A stretch of 64,000 nucleotides of DNA from Nyssa sinensis (Eukaryota; Streptophyta; Magnoliopsida; Cornales; Nyssaceae), in assembly GCA_008638375.1 (NCBI GenBank), contig CM018052.1, forward strand, positions 26,257,071-26,321,070. The letters are read 5' to 3'. The notes beneath the pieces are model-generated. The model saw only the letters and a list, made by a program, of their open reading frames with translations, was not told the DNA's origin and did no database searches. Below, piece after piece: positions 12,607 to 23,405 of the stretch (positions are counted from its first letter, which is position 1; the number at the start of each line of letters is the position of its first letter). Made by a program: the position numbers and the translations under genes.

Positions 12607-15600
12607 CAGGGAGAGAAATTCGGAACTCTTGTTCTCTCAAGACCGTTGTGGCTATCGGAGGCTTGGGCTTTGATGTTGACCGCGCTGCCTAGGGGATCAG
12701 AAAGGACGATCGTCGCAGCGTAGTACCGGAAGCTGTTGATTGGAGAGTGATTGAGATTTAGAGAAAGGAAAGTTGCGATGATGGCACGGTTGTAGATGTG
12801 TGCGTGTTGGTGCTGTGGGGGAGAAATTGTAGAGAGAACGGTGCCTGTTGTGGTTCAAATTTGCGTGTGGGTGATACAGTTTTGTGGATTTCCTCTGTTT
12901 TTGCCATTTCCGTTGAGAACAGAGGAAATGGGGGAACAGCGACTAAGTCGGTCCGTTTGATGGGTTTGTGATTTGAATTGAGGGTCGACTGCCTGTTCTT
13001 CTATGGTTTCTGTGGGAGCTCGGTTATCACTACTGTGTGTGCAATGGTGGAGGAGATCGATGCCTATATATATATTTGTGTGACAGTAGCAACAGGTATA
13101 TTTATATATATATACATGTGTGTGTGTGTTGTGCAATGGTGCAAAGGAGATACGGCCGAAGCTACTGGAAGCTTGTGGAGGTCGGGAAAATGTTGAGGCG
13201 TTGACAGAGAGGAAGTCTTGAGATGAAGGGATGGCGATAACGACAGTTTTGGCGATTGGGAAAATATGTAAAACAGCCCAGGTGTGTTGTGGATGCATCT
13301 TGATGGATCTATGGGTAATCGTTTGAAGGAATCGAAAGTCGATAGGGGCGCAGCCTGGGTTCCGATCTAGTTAAGCTACTGAAGATGGCTGCTACGGTCA
13401 ATTCAGGTGTTGGGTCTCTTGTTTGGGTGATGGCCGTAGTGAAATGGATGGAGTTGCGACGGAATACATGGATTTCAGGTTGGGTTTGCTGATTTGGTCA
13501 GGGCTATGTTTAGAAATGATGTTGTATTGCTTGGTTGTTTGTGGTTTCAGTTGAAAGAAAAAGGGGTTGCAGTAGCTTGTTGGTCAGTGAAAGAAATCCG
13601 TATGTGTATGCAGGTAGCAGTTTGTGGAAATTGCAGAGATTAGAGAGGGATATATATATTTATGAGTGTGCGTGTGGATGCTTTAGGTTGAACGGAGGGG
13701 AAACTGTAGCAGCACGGATCGAGGCATGGTCTCATAGGGTATTTTGATGATTTGTATTTTTCGGTGGTTCAATGGTTGGATTGATTAAGGAATGACAAAC
13801 CTGGCATTATGCGGCTGGAACCTAGCTCCCTCCTCAGTTTGAGATATTGTAATTCCATTTCTGATGTGGTAATATCAGTTATTGTGGACTCTCGTAGGAA
13901 TCTTTTATGCATAAAATTAGGACTTTGTACGAACGTATGGGCAAGGGATTGGTTTGGATTGGTTCGGTTGGAGGTTCTTGGAGTCGTTGATTTGCAAAAT
14001 TTGATGCAGCAGATCTGGGAAAATTGAGAGAAACAACAACAGCAGCTACGATGGAGGTTCGGGTAATGGATTTTGATACAGCCCGGGATTGTGGGAATGT
14101 TGCGGTTTGTGAAGTGATTAGGAATTAAGTAAAGGGACAGAATCTGTCAAGATCATCATCTACTTGAAGGAAAAAAAGGCTGAAGAAGCTGATGAAACTA
14201 GATTTAAAATGGTTGTCCGACTCAATCAACCTGCCGGTGTGTTTTCTTTAACTTCTGAACCGTGGACTAAAGATGAACTTGGTTGATTGGATTGCATAGT
14301 GGATATAGCTTCTTAGGGTTGAGATAACCCGATCAGGTATGGTACTTTACTAAGTAAGGAATAGAATTAAATTAGGATTGATGTGCATATTGGTTGCATG
14401 ATTCTTGTGCTTATCTGCTGATAGAAGATCACATAGGAGTCATTGCTTTGAGATGCTTTGAGACACTTTGTTTATATGCTTCCATGTTTTTTATGATTAT
14501 TTGAGAGTTATGATTTATTTCTTGAGTTGTCATCATATGTGATTTATGTTTTAGAATGGTTGTTGATGTTGTGACATGTGGATTTGCGTAAGTGTTGAGA
14601 TTGATCGAGCATGACACGTAGATTTGTGGATGAAATCTTGTGATTTAAATGCTATTGTTGATCTTAATTGTGATGCAATATTTAAAGCATGTTGCATATG
14701 CTTATGAAAGTGATGTTTCATTTGAACTGTGCTATTGCATGATGGGATCATGGCATATTGGCATAGTGTGATTCCTTGACAGCATAGTGTGGGTCAGCAC
14801 GAGGTGCTGGTGCATTATGAGGGCGTAGGTCCTGTGGTGAAAAACCCAAAATTCGGCCGTTGGTACTCCTTTCCATCAGGGGCGCACTGAAAAGGAGACA
14901 TACGTGGCAGTACTCATGCCAGCGGGGAAGGACCGTATCATGAGACATGGGTGCGACATTGAGATGCATGGGTGTGTCACGCATATTTCCTGTGCATGTG
15001 TTGATGAATTTGTGAACGTGATATAGAGTTTTATACAGATGTAGTTTGTACATTGCCATTATATTGTATGCATGATTAGGGATGCATGTAGATATACATG
15101 TACACTTGCACATGCCACGTCTTAATTTTGTTCTTTGCATTAGTATTGTACCATACCAGCATGTTGGCGCTGACCCATTCGTGGGCACAGGTTTCAGATA
15201 AAGTTCCTGGTACGCAGGACTTGATGAAGTCTTGGAGAAAGGAGAGGAAATAAATTTAGAAAAATATTTGGCCCTTGGGGCGTATTTTGATATTATAAAA
15301 GATTAGTGTGTTTCTGAAAAGAATGGAAATGGCATTGTATATTGTAATAAATATGGAATTTGTGATCTTTTAGTTTAAGTGTAGGAGTAGACGTGATGGA
15401 TTGTATAAGTAGGCGATGTATATTTAACTTTGATAAAGTTGTGGCCATTGAGTGAGGATGGATTGTGACTGTTGTATAAATATGATGTATTGTGTTTATC
15501 AGGGGAAAAAAGGCTCAAAAAACAAAGGAGGTTCTGCCGAAATTTTTTTTAAAACGGGAATGTATGTGTATTGATGGATGTATAGTTATGTTAGTGGAAT

Positions 15601-15957
15601 AGGCTTGTATCTAGATTAGTTAAATCGTTATTTATTTATTTACTTACTTTATATTCTTCTTTTGTTTCGTTCAGTCGCGTCCCCGAGTACGGTCGAGAAT
15701 TCGGGGCGCGACAAGATACGGGAGACTGTTCTAGGCAAGAAGCGCGACTATGTGCCTGGCTTAGAGATTGGGATGGCACCAACGACATCGTCCTCCACCA
15801 CCGAGAGTGATGCTAGGGCACACGCAGCCACTTAAGTAGTTCAACGAGAGAATACAGAGCTGCGGTAGAAGGTAACGGTGCTCGAGAAGCAATATTCCCA
15901 GCTAGAGGCTTTTGTGCAGACGATGCTCAGCCAACAGAGCGGCTCTGTTCAACCTTG
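10981..15957 (+). pseudogene. Second CACTA gene, plant transposase (Transposase_24-like), interrupted
   Basis: The inferred exons by GT/AG sites are about 10981-11073, 11150-11399, 11478-11690, 11772-11862, 11948-12052 and 12142-12210 continuing at 15719-15957. They begin MVGPGSRRRTVPADPS and include a basic GRGRSKNRS patch, then WIKLPEGLLKTVGGW, IDRYLGVRFGYYRHW, HYNPEKGWTRSEAQRLYEE and a C-terminal coiled-coil-like tail (QRENTELR, VLEKQYSQLEAFVQTML). This layout matches the plant Ptta/En/Spm accessory transposase family, thought to bind subterminal repeats. An in-frame TAG occurs near 11584 and stops lie at about 15834 and 15866. The sixth exon is split by a 3.5 kb insertion. The exon limits are inferred. 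Confidence 0.75.
12211..15713. mobile_element. LTR-like insertion (probable solo LTR), 3.5 kb
   Basis: The element starts TGTAGAGAGTTG and ends GGGGCGCGACA, flanked by the 5-bp duplication AGATA at 12206-12210 and 15714-15718. Removing it and one AGATA restores the reading of the sixth exon of the surrounding CACTA gene. No gag or pol homology, no primer-binding site and no internal pair of long direct repeats were seen, so a solo LTR is the simplest reading; a non-autonomous derivative is possible. It contains poly-A and (GA)n runs (12500-12608) and several TA runs. The short frames in it (for example 12855-13298 minus) show no homology I recognise. Confidence 0.8.
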
Positions 15958-16070
15958 GTAAGTTTTAAAAATTATATACTTTAGTGAATTTATTATTTAT
16001 AGAAAATGTTATGTAAAAATAAAAAAAAAAAATATAGTTTCAAGAACTTATTTATTTTCATCGGTTCGAA

Positions 16071-16940
16071 TGATAAAATAGACTTACACGAATTTACAGC
16101 ACTCGATTCGGATCACCGGTTTGAAACTTATGCAAGTTTCTGCTCCAAAAAAGCCCATTTTTGAGTTTTGACAGACCAAAACACCGGATATCGGCCTAAC
16201 TATCACGAAAATTCATCACACACCTCACAAATCATAAAATAGACTTGCATAAACTTACGGCACTCGATTCGGATCACCGGTTTGAAACTTATGCAAGTTT
16301 TTGCTCTAAAAAGGCTCATTTTGAGGTTTTGATAGACCAAAATACCGGATATTGGCCTAACTACCACGAAACCCCATCACACACCTCACAAATGATAAAA
16401 TAGACTTACACAAACTTACGGCACTCGGTTCGGATCACCGGTTTGAAACTTATGCAAGTTTCTGCTCCTAAAAAGCCTATTTTTCGATTTTGAAGGACCA
16501 AAACACAGGATATCGGCCTAACTACCACGAAACCCAATCACACACCTCACAAATGATAAAATAGACTTGTACAAACTTACAACACTCGGTTTAGATCACC
16601 GGTTTGAAACTTATGTAACTTTCTGCTCCAAAAAGGCCCATTTTCGAGTTTTGACGGACCATAACACCGGATATCGGCCTAACTACCATGAAACCCCATC
16701 ACATACCTCACAAATGATAAAATAGACTTGCACAAACTTACAACACTCAATTTGGATCAATGGTTTGAAACTTATGCATGTTTTTGCTTCGAAAAGACGG
16801 GTTTTGGGGTTTTGACGGACCAAAACACCGGATATCCGCCTAACTATCTCGATACCCCATAACACACCTCACAAATGACAAAATAGACTACCAAAAACTT
16901 AGGGCAATTAGTTCGGATTAGTGGTTTGCAACTTATGCTA
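16071..16940. repeat. 160-bp minisatellite inside the CACTA element
   Basis: Five full units and a partial sixth begin with TGATAAAATAGACTT-like sequence at about 16072, 16232, 16392, 16552, 16712 and 16872. The spacing is 160 bases each time, to within a base. Each unit carries GGATCACCGGTTTGAAACTT and ACCGGATATCGGCCTAACTA-like blocks. The units differ by substitutions rather than indels. The array lies downstream of the second CACTA gene. Confidence 0.92.
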
Positions 16941-17377
16941 CTTTATGCCGTTCTTACTATTTATGCATATATGGAAAAAAAAATAATATATTCACTTTCA
17001 TATATATTTAATGAGTGTTCTAATATACATATATCATTTGATCTTTATTTCAAATTGATCAGAATTATTGCACTGGGGTCTTTAGGTCTTGCATCGGGAT
17101 TGACTATTTTTATCTGTTTTTTTTTTCATCGACATCTGTAGTTATATTTTTTGAAACAATTTTTTATTTTTGTATTTATTCTTAAATTGTACTTTTACAA
17201 ATGTAACTAATTAATTAGTATAATATATATATATATATGAATGTATTTTTATTTTTTAATAGATATTCATTTCAGAATGTTTGGTTTTTACTGTATATCA
17301 GGATGATTGATACAGGTTTAAACAGGAATAAAACAAAAAATAAAACAAATAATGTAGTGAAAAAAAAATTAAACTTT

Positions 17378-17880
17378 TAGCGACGCACAAAATGCGTCGC
17401 TAAAAATTAAGAAATCAATTTATAGCGACACTTCAAATTCATTACTAAAGATTGGCTAAAACTATTAGCGACGCATAACAAGCGTCGCTAAAGGTCGGAT
17501 AAATATACCATTTGCGATGCACACAGTGAGCATCGCTAAATGATACCATTTGCGACGCACATAGTGAGCATCGCTAAACGATACCATTTGCGACGCACAT
17601 AGTGAGCGTCGCTAAATGATACCATTTGTGACGCACATTGCTTTTGTGTATAGTATTTGCGACGCACCATCAAAATTATTAGCGACGCACAGTGAGCGTC
17701 GCTAATAGTTACCTTTAGCGACACAAAGTGATGTATGAATCGCTAATACTATTAGCGACGCGACTATTTGTAACGTTTTTAGCGACGCCCCTTTGTGCGT
17801 CACTAAATTACTTTAGCGACGCATTTTGCCACTATTAGCGATGCATGTGTGCGTCGCTAATAGTGCCTTTTCCTGTAGTG
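17378..17880. repeat. CACTA 3' subterminal repeats
   Basis: Dense GCGACGCAC and GTGCGTCGCTAA-type words alternate in orientation every 20-50 bases. They include a local tandem of a unit near 40 bp (ATACCATTTGCGACGCACA at about 17507, 17543, 17581 and 17619). The array is richer than the 5' one. The end of the element is the complement of CACTACAGGAAAA. Confidence 0.85.
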
Positions 17881-18843
17881 TTTGTCATTGCACCGGTCGA
17901 TGTTTGCCATTTCTAGCTTAAATGTCTTTATGTAGTCTCGTAGAGACGCGTTATGCATCATTCTCATAGTGAAGAGGTGTTCTGCATCTTTCTTAATTTC
18001 TCAATAGGTCGAATATTGTGTTAGGAAAGTCGTGCATAAGTCAAAAGAACTTTGAATAGACCCCAACGTTAAACTATGGTACTAGTTTAGTGTCATACCT
18101 TCTAAGCTAGAAGGAAAAACTCTACAAAGGAGAAAATCCTCTACTTCGTTAAGAGCCATGACTTATCGAAAGTGGCGGACATGATTGATTAGATCAGTGG
18201 TAACCCCCGTAATACTTGAATTAGGGTAATGTGAACTTTTTTGGGGGATATTTTCCCAAGATTTCTTTAGAGAGCAGACTCTTTATTGAGTTGAGTATGT
18301 CATATTCAAGTTATCTGTAGGGCCGGAACCCATTTCTTTCTTTAATTTTTTGATTTAGAATACCTTCAATCTACCTCTCTAACATAACTGCATGTTTCTG
18401 GGCAATTGAAGCCTTGTTACAATGGCTCATCCTCTAGGAGGAGTTCCTCTATGGGTGTTGATCTTCACCCTGATGAGGTTGTTTGTGTCTGGCACTGTTT
18501 GATTGTTATGGGTTGTGATTGCTTTGTTGGGTTATGTCGTCACCTACGCGATCATTAGTAGCAGTACGCTCCCGCCAATCTTCAACGGGTTATTAGTGGT
18601 AAACCTCATTGATTTGTTGCTGGAGTGATTGCATGAATTCTTTTATTTCTTTGAAATGAGTGATGAAGTATGCGGCCAAATCTTGTAGGGTGTCCGCGAG
18701 AGGTGGTTGATTCTAAGGATTGTTATGTTGCTCTTGATTGTCTAGCAGCTCTGGTTGTTCAGATATCTCAGTTCTTGAGGCTTGGTTAGATACCCCACCT
18801 CGTCCTCGTCTTTGTCTTCTTTTTTTTCGTTGTTTTCGGACAT
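17881..18843 (-). pseudogene. gypsy gag, N-terminal part (left copy)
   Basis: The minus-strand start at 18843 begins MSENNEKKRRQRRGRGG. It continues through EQPELLDNQEQHNNPQN and FKEIKEFMQSLQQQINEVYH, then runs into stops near 18590. The capsid part further on includes VKTFKLEMANIDRC and ends at the CACTA junction. This is a retrotransposon capsid of the Retrotrans_gag type. It aligns with 51991-50921 of the right-hand copy. Multiple stops and a frameshift make it non-functional. Confidence 0.8.
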
Positions 18844-19482
18844 GTTTGGTTTTGATTGAAAGGATATAGATCTAGGAGTGGTTCTTGAGCTTTAAACGCG
18901 AGAACTCTCAATGAAAGCAGTAATTTGTGAGAAAAAAATCCTCCACAAATAATTATCCTCTTGCAAAAGAGAAGTAAAGACTATTGGAGTCAACGGGGAG
19001 CAACGGAATGCTGCCGGTTGAGGAGTCTCCGACGATCAAGTTAGTAATGAGCTAGTTTGAGGGATAAAGTTATGCAAGAAGAGTTGAACCAAATGTGGCG
19101 TACCTTTTCATTGGAGGTTCTAGTGTTTAAATCGTTGATGAGGGTCAGAGATGTCTCCCTTGATCTCAGTTGATCCCCTGATCATAAGGGAATGTTATGC
19201 GTGGGGTGGTGTTGTGCATGATTGTGCATTCTATTATCTGATTTATCGGAGACCGTAATCCTACTTAATTAGTCTTGGTTTAGTGGGCTGGAACTGATCA
19301 ACTGTATATTTGACTGAGATGAGCTAGCCAGTTGACTTAGCATTGACCGGATGTATTTCTGACTTGAATGACTCTGCTTGGGCCTGTTATTAAGCGAGGG
19401 TATTTTAGTTTATTCCCCTTGGCCTCTTGTCAGGTGTCTCTTTCTATTATGAGGGATGATTTTATGCCCGCACAATTACTTT
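18844..19482 (-). other. gypsy untranslated leader (left copy)
   Basis: This non-coding leader lies between the gag start and the LTR and matches 51992-52636 in the right copy. The expected primer-binding site, next to the LTR at about 19465-19482, does not match a tRNA end that I can recognise. No other features were seen. Confidence 0.6.
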
Positions 19483-21559
19483 TGATAAAAGAGAGTAAAC
19501 TAGAGAATTACGTGACTTTGATTCCATTTTAAGACGGATATGTCAGAAGCTTACGGCCCAAGTCAAACCCTTTTTCCCTTTTTCCTTTATTATCATGCAA
19601 ATCTTGTTTATTTATTATTTCATTTATAGTTTAATTGACATGTCATCACTTTCTATCACCACTGATAGAAGTGGGTGACATGAGCCCACGAGCCCGATCC
19701 ATTCTTTCCTATCACTCTTGATAAGAGGAAATAGCCATCTATCGGCTTCTAGCACCCTTAATAGAATAATATCAAGGGGCGGCTCCAAGAGCCTTTCTTC
19801 TATTGCTTTTTATTTTGATTATTTATCATACATTTCTACATTTATTTCTTTCTTATATTTCTGTACCATTTACAATGAATAAGTCTTGTATGTGAACGTT
19901 TGGGGCCAATTCATTTGAATCGGGCAAGGTGGGTGCTTAACACATTCTCACTCCGTACCTTAACCCCCGGACCCATTTCTTTGGTTGTGTATGTTTCATT
20001 GCTTTTATTTCTTTTAACCCATGTCAATGGGTTTCTTTTAGAATGTAACTAGGAAACAAGTCAATACAAATTTATTTATTTCATTCTTCCTTTGTATACA
20101 TTTTGTTATAACAAGTTTGCTTGTTTATATACTCAAACAGTCAGACGACTCCCATCTCTCTATTTTCATTTTTCTCTTAGAAACATTCCTTTGTCACCTT
20201 TAGGGAAGGGATCAATCGAAATCCCTCTATTTTTAGAAGGTATACAATGAATTTTTTGACGGTGATGCTCACAAATGGCATAGTAAGAATGATCAAACTA
20301 GAAATATTGAACACATATGTTAACTCAAATATTACAAGAATCTTTTATATAATCTAATCAATTCATACAATAATTCAAATACTTGTCAGTAGTCAAAATC
20401 AAACTAACAATAAATACAGGCATAATTCAAACATCAATTCATATCTCCTTGCTGTAAGTTGATATTGTAGTTTTGTATCACGCCATTCATTGGAAAACCC
20501 AACTCCCTAGTGACACTTGAGTAAAGAATATTTTCCCAAATTGACCTTGGTGACCCTAAAAAAAATATTACATTAATGATATTATTAGATATAAAAAAAA
20601 TTAAATAAACTTACACCAAATAAAATGACTTCAGTAGATGAAGTACTTGAAAATAATTTGCACGCAATATATTTTCCATCTCATCCAACATAATTTTCAT
20701 GCATTAAAAAATTCTTAATTCATGAAAAATAATACAATAATTCAATAAATTTGTAAGATAAATAAAAATAACACACCTCTATGATGAAGTCATGGGAGAG
20801 AAATTAAGGGCTTATGTAGAGAGTGAAGGGGCTGAGAAGGATTTGGAAAGGAGGGAAGAGGAGGGAGAAAGAAGAGGGAAAAGAGAGAGAAAATGGGTGT
20901 GGGATTAGCAAAATTTTCTTCACTTGAGGTTTGTGCATCATTTAAATTGAAGAGAAATTTTAACATTAATTGCGAATGTTCAACACTCTCGATTTAATTA
21001 GCACGTGATCACGTATAACATAGACACATGTAATGTACATATTAATCAAATTATAAATATCAACACTTACTATTAATGCTAATACTCTTCTAAATTTTAA
21101 AGAGACAAATGGTGGGTAAGTGGGCCAAGCTACTTTCATTTTATTTTTGACCGGCAATAAGATAAACTGTGAGTTGAGATATTGAGTTCGAAAAAATTCT
21201 TAAAAATCGAAATGTATTACGTATATAGTTACTGGTCTCAAATTTGACTTTTGAGAATTCGATTAGGCCGACCGACAATAGGACAATATTGTGAGTTGAG
21301 ATATGGAGTTTGAAAAAATTTATAAAAATTGAAATGTATTATGTATAAAGTTACTGGTCTCAGATTTGACTTTTGAGAATTTTACTAGATCGGTAATAAG
21401 ACAAACTTTGAGTTGAGATATGGAGTTTGAACAAATTCATAGAAATCAAAATGTATTACGTATAAAATTACCGATCTCAAATTTGACTTTTGAGAATTCG
21501 GCTACACCCATGAGAATTTGACTAGCCCACCTAAATTACTGATTATTTATGACACTTGA
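19483..21559 (-). repeat. 5' LTR of the left gypsy element
   Basis: This segment of about 2.08 kb is homologous to 1737-3605 and, more closely, to 52637-54603. On the plus strand it begins TGATAAAAGAGAG. Its right end abuts CAGTCTTATAAATT, the TATA region of the membrane-protein gene. It contains the GGGCGGCTCCA block at about 19775 and three tandem copies of a unit of roughly 117 bases near its right end. Confidence 0.85.
21140..21520. repeat. LTR-internal tandem repeat, three copies (about 117 bp unit)
   Basis: The unit runs from (G)GCAATA(A/G)GACAAACTGTGAGTTG through GAAATGTATTACGTATA to TTTGACTTTTGAGAATT. Copies start near 21154, 21281 and 21391. The same unit occurs twice in the right LTR (about 54328-54560) and once in the oldest LTR (about 3418-3545). 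Confidence 0.8.
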
Positions 21560-21565
21560 CAGTCT

Positions 21566-21573
21566 TATAAATT
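21566..21573 (+). promoter_or_regulatory. TATA box of left membrane-protein gene
   Basis: TATAAATT lies 95 bases before the first ATG of the leader frame (21661) and only a few bases from the end of the gypsy LTR. The same box stands at 54610-54617 in the right copy, so it belongs to the duplicated unit. The upstream regulatory DNA of both gene copies is therefore LTR sequence. Confidence 0.55.
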
Positions 21574-21660
21574 CTCAACCTACACGAGCACAAGCCTTTT
21601 TCAAGCACCTCCTTCTCGACTACATGCATTTTGCCATTGTATTGACCTTGGGAGAAAAAC

Positions 21661-23354
21661 ATGGAGAACCCTGGAAAAATTGGAACGTTTTCCAGTTGCC
21701 GTGGTGTCTCTTTTGAGATCAAACCCCATTTAGATCCATTTATCATCACAACGTCCTCTAGTTGCCGTGGTGTGTCTTTTGAACCAAACCTCATTTAGAT
21801 CCATTTGCCATCACAACACCTGCCATGAATGAGACTCGTGGCAGCAAAAGATTTTGGCTTCCTTGGGGCAGTTCTTCCCAAGTAGTCCCATCTTTGAATA
21901 TATTAATGCAGAGGTACTCAAGTCGAGCCAGTAGTCATTTCTGTGATCTGGACCTTGAGGATGATGAAGATTACTACAGTTTGAAGACTTTTGAAGAAGG
22001 CAATGAAGAGGAGGAACTGAAGCCAGTCCCACTTCCCCTTCCACTGGCTAAGCCAAAAGGGTCGTCGAGACTATCAATTATACTGCTCGATCAAGGTTTG
22101 TCTACAGTCTACAAGCGACTCTTTGCAGTTTGCTTGGCTCTAAACATCACCGGTTTGGTTCTTGCTGCCACCGGCCACTTCCCTTATGCAAGGCGCAGAG
22201 CCGCCCTTTTCTCCATCGGCAATATTCTTACTTTGACACTCTGCCGAAGTGAAGCCTTCTTGCGAATTGTATTTTGGCTTGCAGTGAACATTTTGGGTTG
22301 GTCTTGGGTGCCTCTACGCCTCAAGACCGCCACCACTTCCCTCCTACAGTCTATCGGTGGGATCCATAGCAGCTGCGGTCTCTCCTCCATTGCTTGGCTC
22401 ATATATGCTTTGGTTCTTACTCTGAAAGACAAAGAAAACACTTCCCCTGAGATTATTGGCGTTGCCTCCGTCATTCTATATCTTCTCTGCCTCTCTTCTT
22501 TGGCAGCGTTCCCTCTTGTCCGCCATCTCCATCATAACATATTTGAAAAGACTCATCGTTTTGCTGGATGGACAGCTCTTGGTTTCCTTTGGGCCTTTAT
22601 CCTTCTCACAATCTCTTTTGATCCCAAAACCAAATCCTACAGCAATCGACTTGGGTCTAGGTTGATAAAGCAGGAAGAGTTCTGGCTTACACTGGTCATC
22701 ACAGTGCTAATAATCATTCCATGGGTGACAGTGAGACGAGTCCCGGTTAAAGTCTCTGCCCCTTCCGGTCATGCCTCCATAATCAAGTTCGAAGGAGGAG
22801 TGAAGGCTGGAATATTGGGTAGGATCAGTACATCGCCGTTATCAGAATGGCACGCCTTCGGCATCATTTCTGATGGAAAGAAAGAACATATGATGCTGGC
22901 TGGTGCAGTTGGTGACTTCACCAAGTCCTTGGTCTCGAACCCACCAGGCCACCTATGGGTTCGACAGGTGCACTTTGCAGGCCTGCCTTATCTTGTGAAC
23001 ATGTTTGACAGGGTCCTCCTGGTGGCTACAGGGTCGGGTATTTGCGTCTTTTTGTCATTCATCTTGCAGGAAAGTCCCGCTGATGTGTGCTTGCTCTGGG
23101 TGGCCAAAGGGATTGAACAAAACTTTGGGAAGGAAATCAAAGAAATGGTAAGTGGGTGTCATAAAGAGAAGGTGATAGTGCACGACACAGCTGTGCTTGG
23201 TCGGCCAAATGTGTCTCAAATGAGCGTCGATGCTGCCAGAAGCTGGAGATCTCAAGTAGTGATTGTTACCAGCAACCCTGAAGGAAGCAGGGATGTTGTC
23301 AAAGCGTGCAAGGCCGCGGGCATTCCGGCTTTCGGTCCAATTTGGGACTCTTAA
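21661..23354 (+). pseudogene. Ferric-reductase-like membrane protein gene, left copy, leader frameshifted
   Basis: Compared with the intact right copy, one G is missing near 21780. The leader frame beginning at 21661 therefore stops after about 45 residues (TAG near 21798). A 509-residue frame remains open from the next ATG at 21825 to the TAA at 23354; whether it is translated is unknown. It has about six membrane helices: roughly residues 97-117, 127-165, 180-200, 208-230, 246-264 and 286-303. It carries histidines near H181 and in HLHHN (234-238) and H244, then a C-terminal domain with SEWHAFGI (340-347) and LVATGSGIC (399-407). These resemble FAD- and NAD-binding parts of ferric reductases. 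Plant relatives are often labelled adenylate-forming-reductase-like or NRPS-like. A Copia element begins 51 bases after the stop, so the 3' end of any mRNA is altered. A shortened but functional protein is possible. Confidence 0.8.
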
Positions 23355-23405
23355 CATTTGGCATGCAACTCTAATTTTCTCTTTCTTTCTTTTCTGATGT
23401 CTTGG

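Larger units (their letters stand above)
5786..17880. mobile_element. CACTA (En/Spm-type) DNA transposon, 12.1 kb, with nested insertion
   Basis: The termini are CATTACAAAAATA at 5786 and the complement of CACTACAGGAAAA ending at 17880; the left end has one base changed from CACTA. The 3-bp duplication TTT is at 5783-5785 and 17881-17883. The paralogous gypsy copy near 51031 shows the uninterrupted site. Subterminal arrays of GCGACGCAC / GTGCGTCGC words lie inside both ends. Internally there is a TnpD-type transposase remnant (9085-10816), a second transposase-like gene (10981-15957), a 160-bp minisatellite (16071-16940) and a nested 3.5 kb LTR-like element (12211-15713). Both genes are broken, so the element is not autonomous. 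Confidence 0.92.
1737..21559 (-). mobile_element. Ty3/gypsy retrotransposon (Tat-like), left copy, nested and decayed
   Basis: The element is transcribed on the minus strand. From its 5' end it reads: LTR 19483-21559, leader about 18844-19482, gag 18843-17881 continuing at 5785-5240, protease about 5040-4750, reverse transcriptase about 4430-3620, then the 3' LTR 1737-3605. The RNase H and integrase regions expected after the reverse transcriptase are absent; the reverse transcriptase runs almost directly into the LTR. A 12.1 kb CACTA element splits gag. CAGTT just left of the element and CAGTC just right of it may be a decayed 5-bp target duplication. The Tat-like assignment comes from the LTR size, the gag type and the LGQPWIH word after the protease. 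Stops and frameshifts throughout make it inactive. Confidence 0.85.

Noticed and set aside
12855..13298. 147-codon minus-strand frame in the 3.5 kb LTR-like insertion
   Set aside because: No recognisable motif; low-complexity and His/Thr-rich from repeats; no sign of conservation elsewhere in the window.
5786..17880. Alternating GCGACGCAC repeats considered as a CRISPR-like array
   Set aside because: The spacing is irregular, orientation alternates, and the repeats sit at the ends of a CACTA transposon in a plant genome.
22184..22474. Antisense and alternative frames over the membrane-protein genes (also 23055-23357 and 56093-56395 minus)
   Set aside because: They mirror the well-supported plus-strand gene and differ in position between the copies where indels do not.
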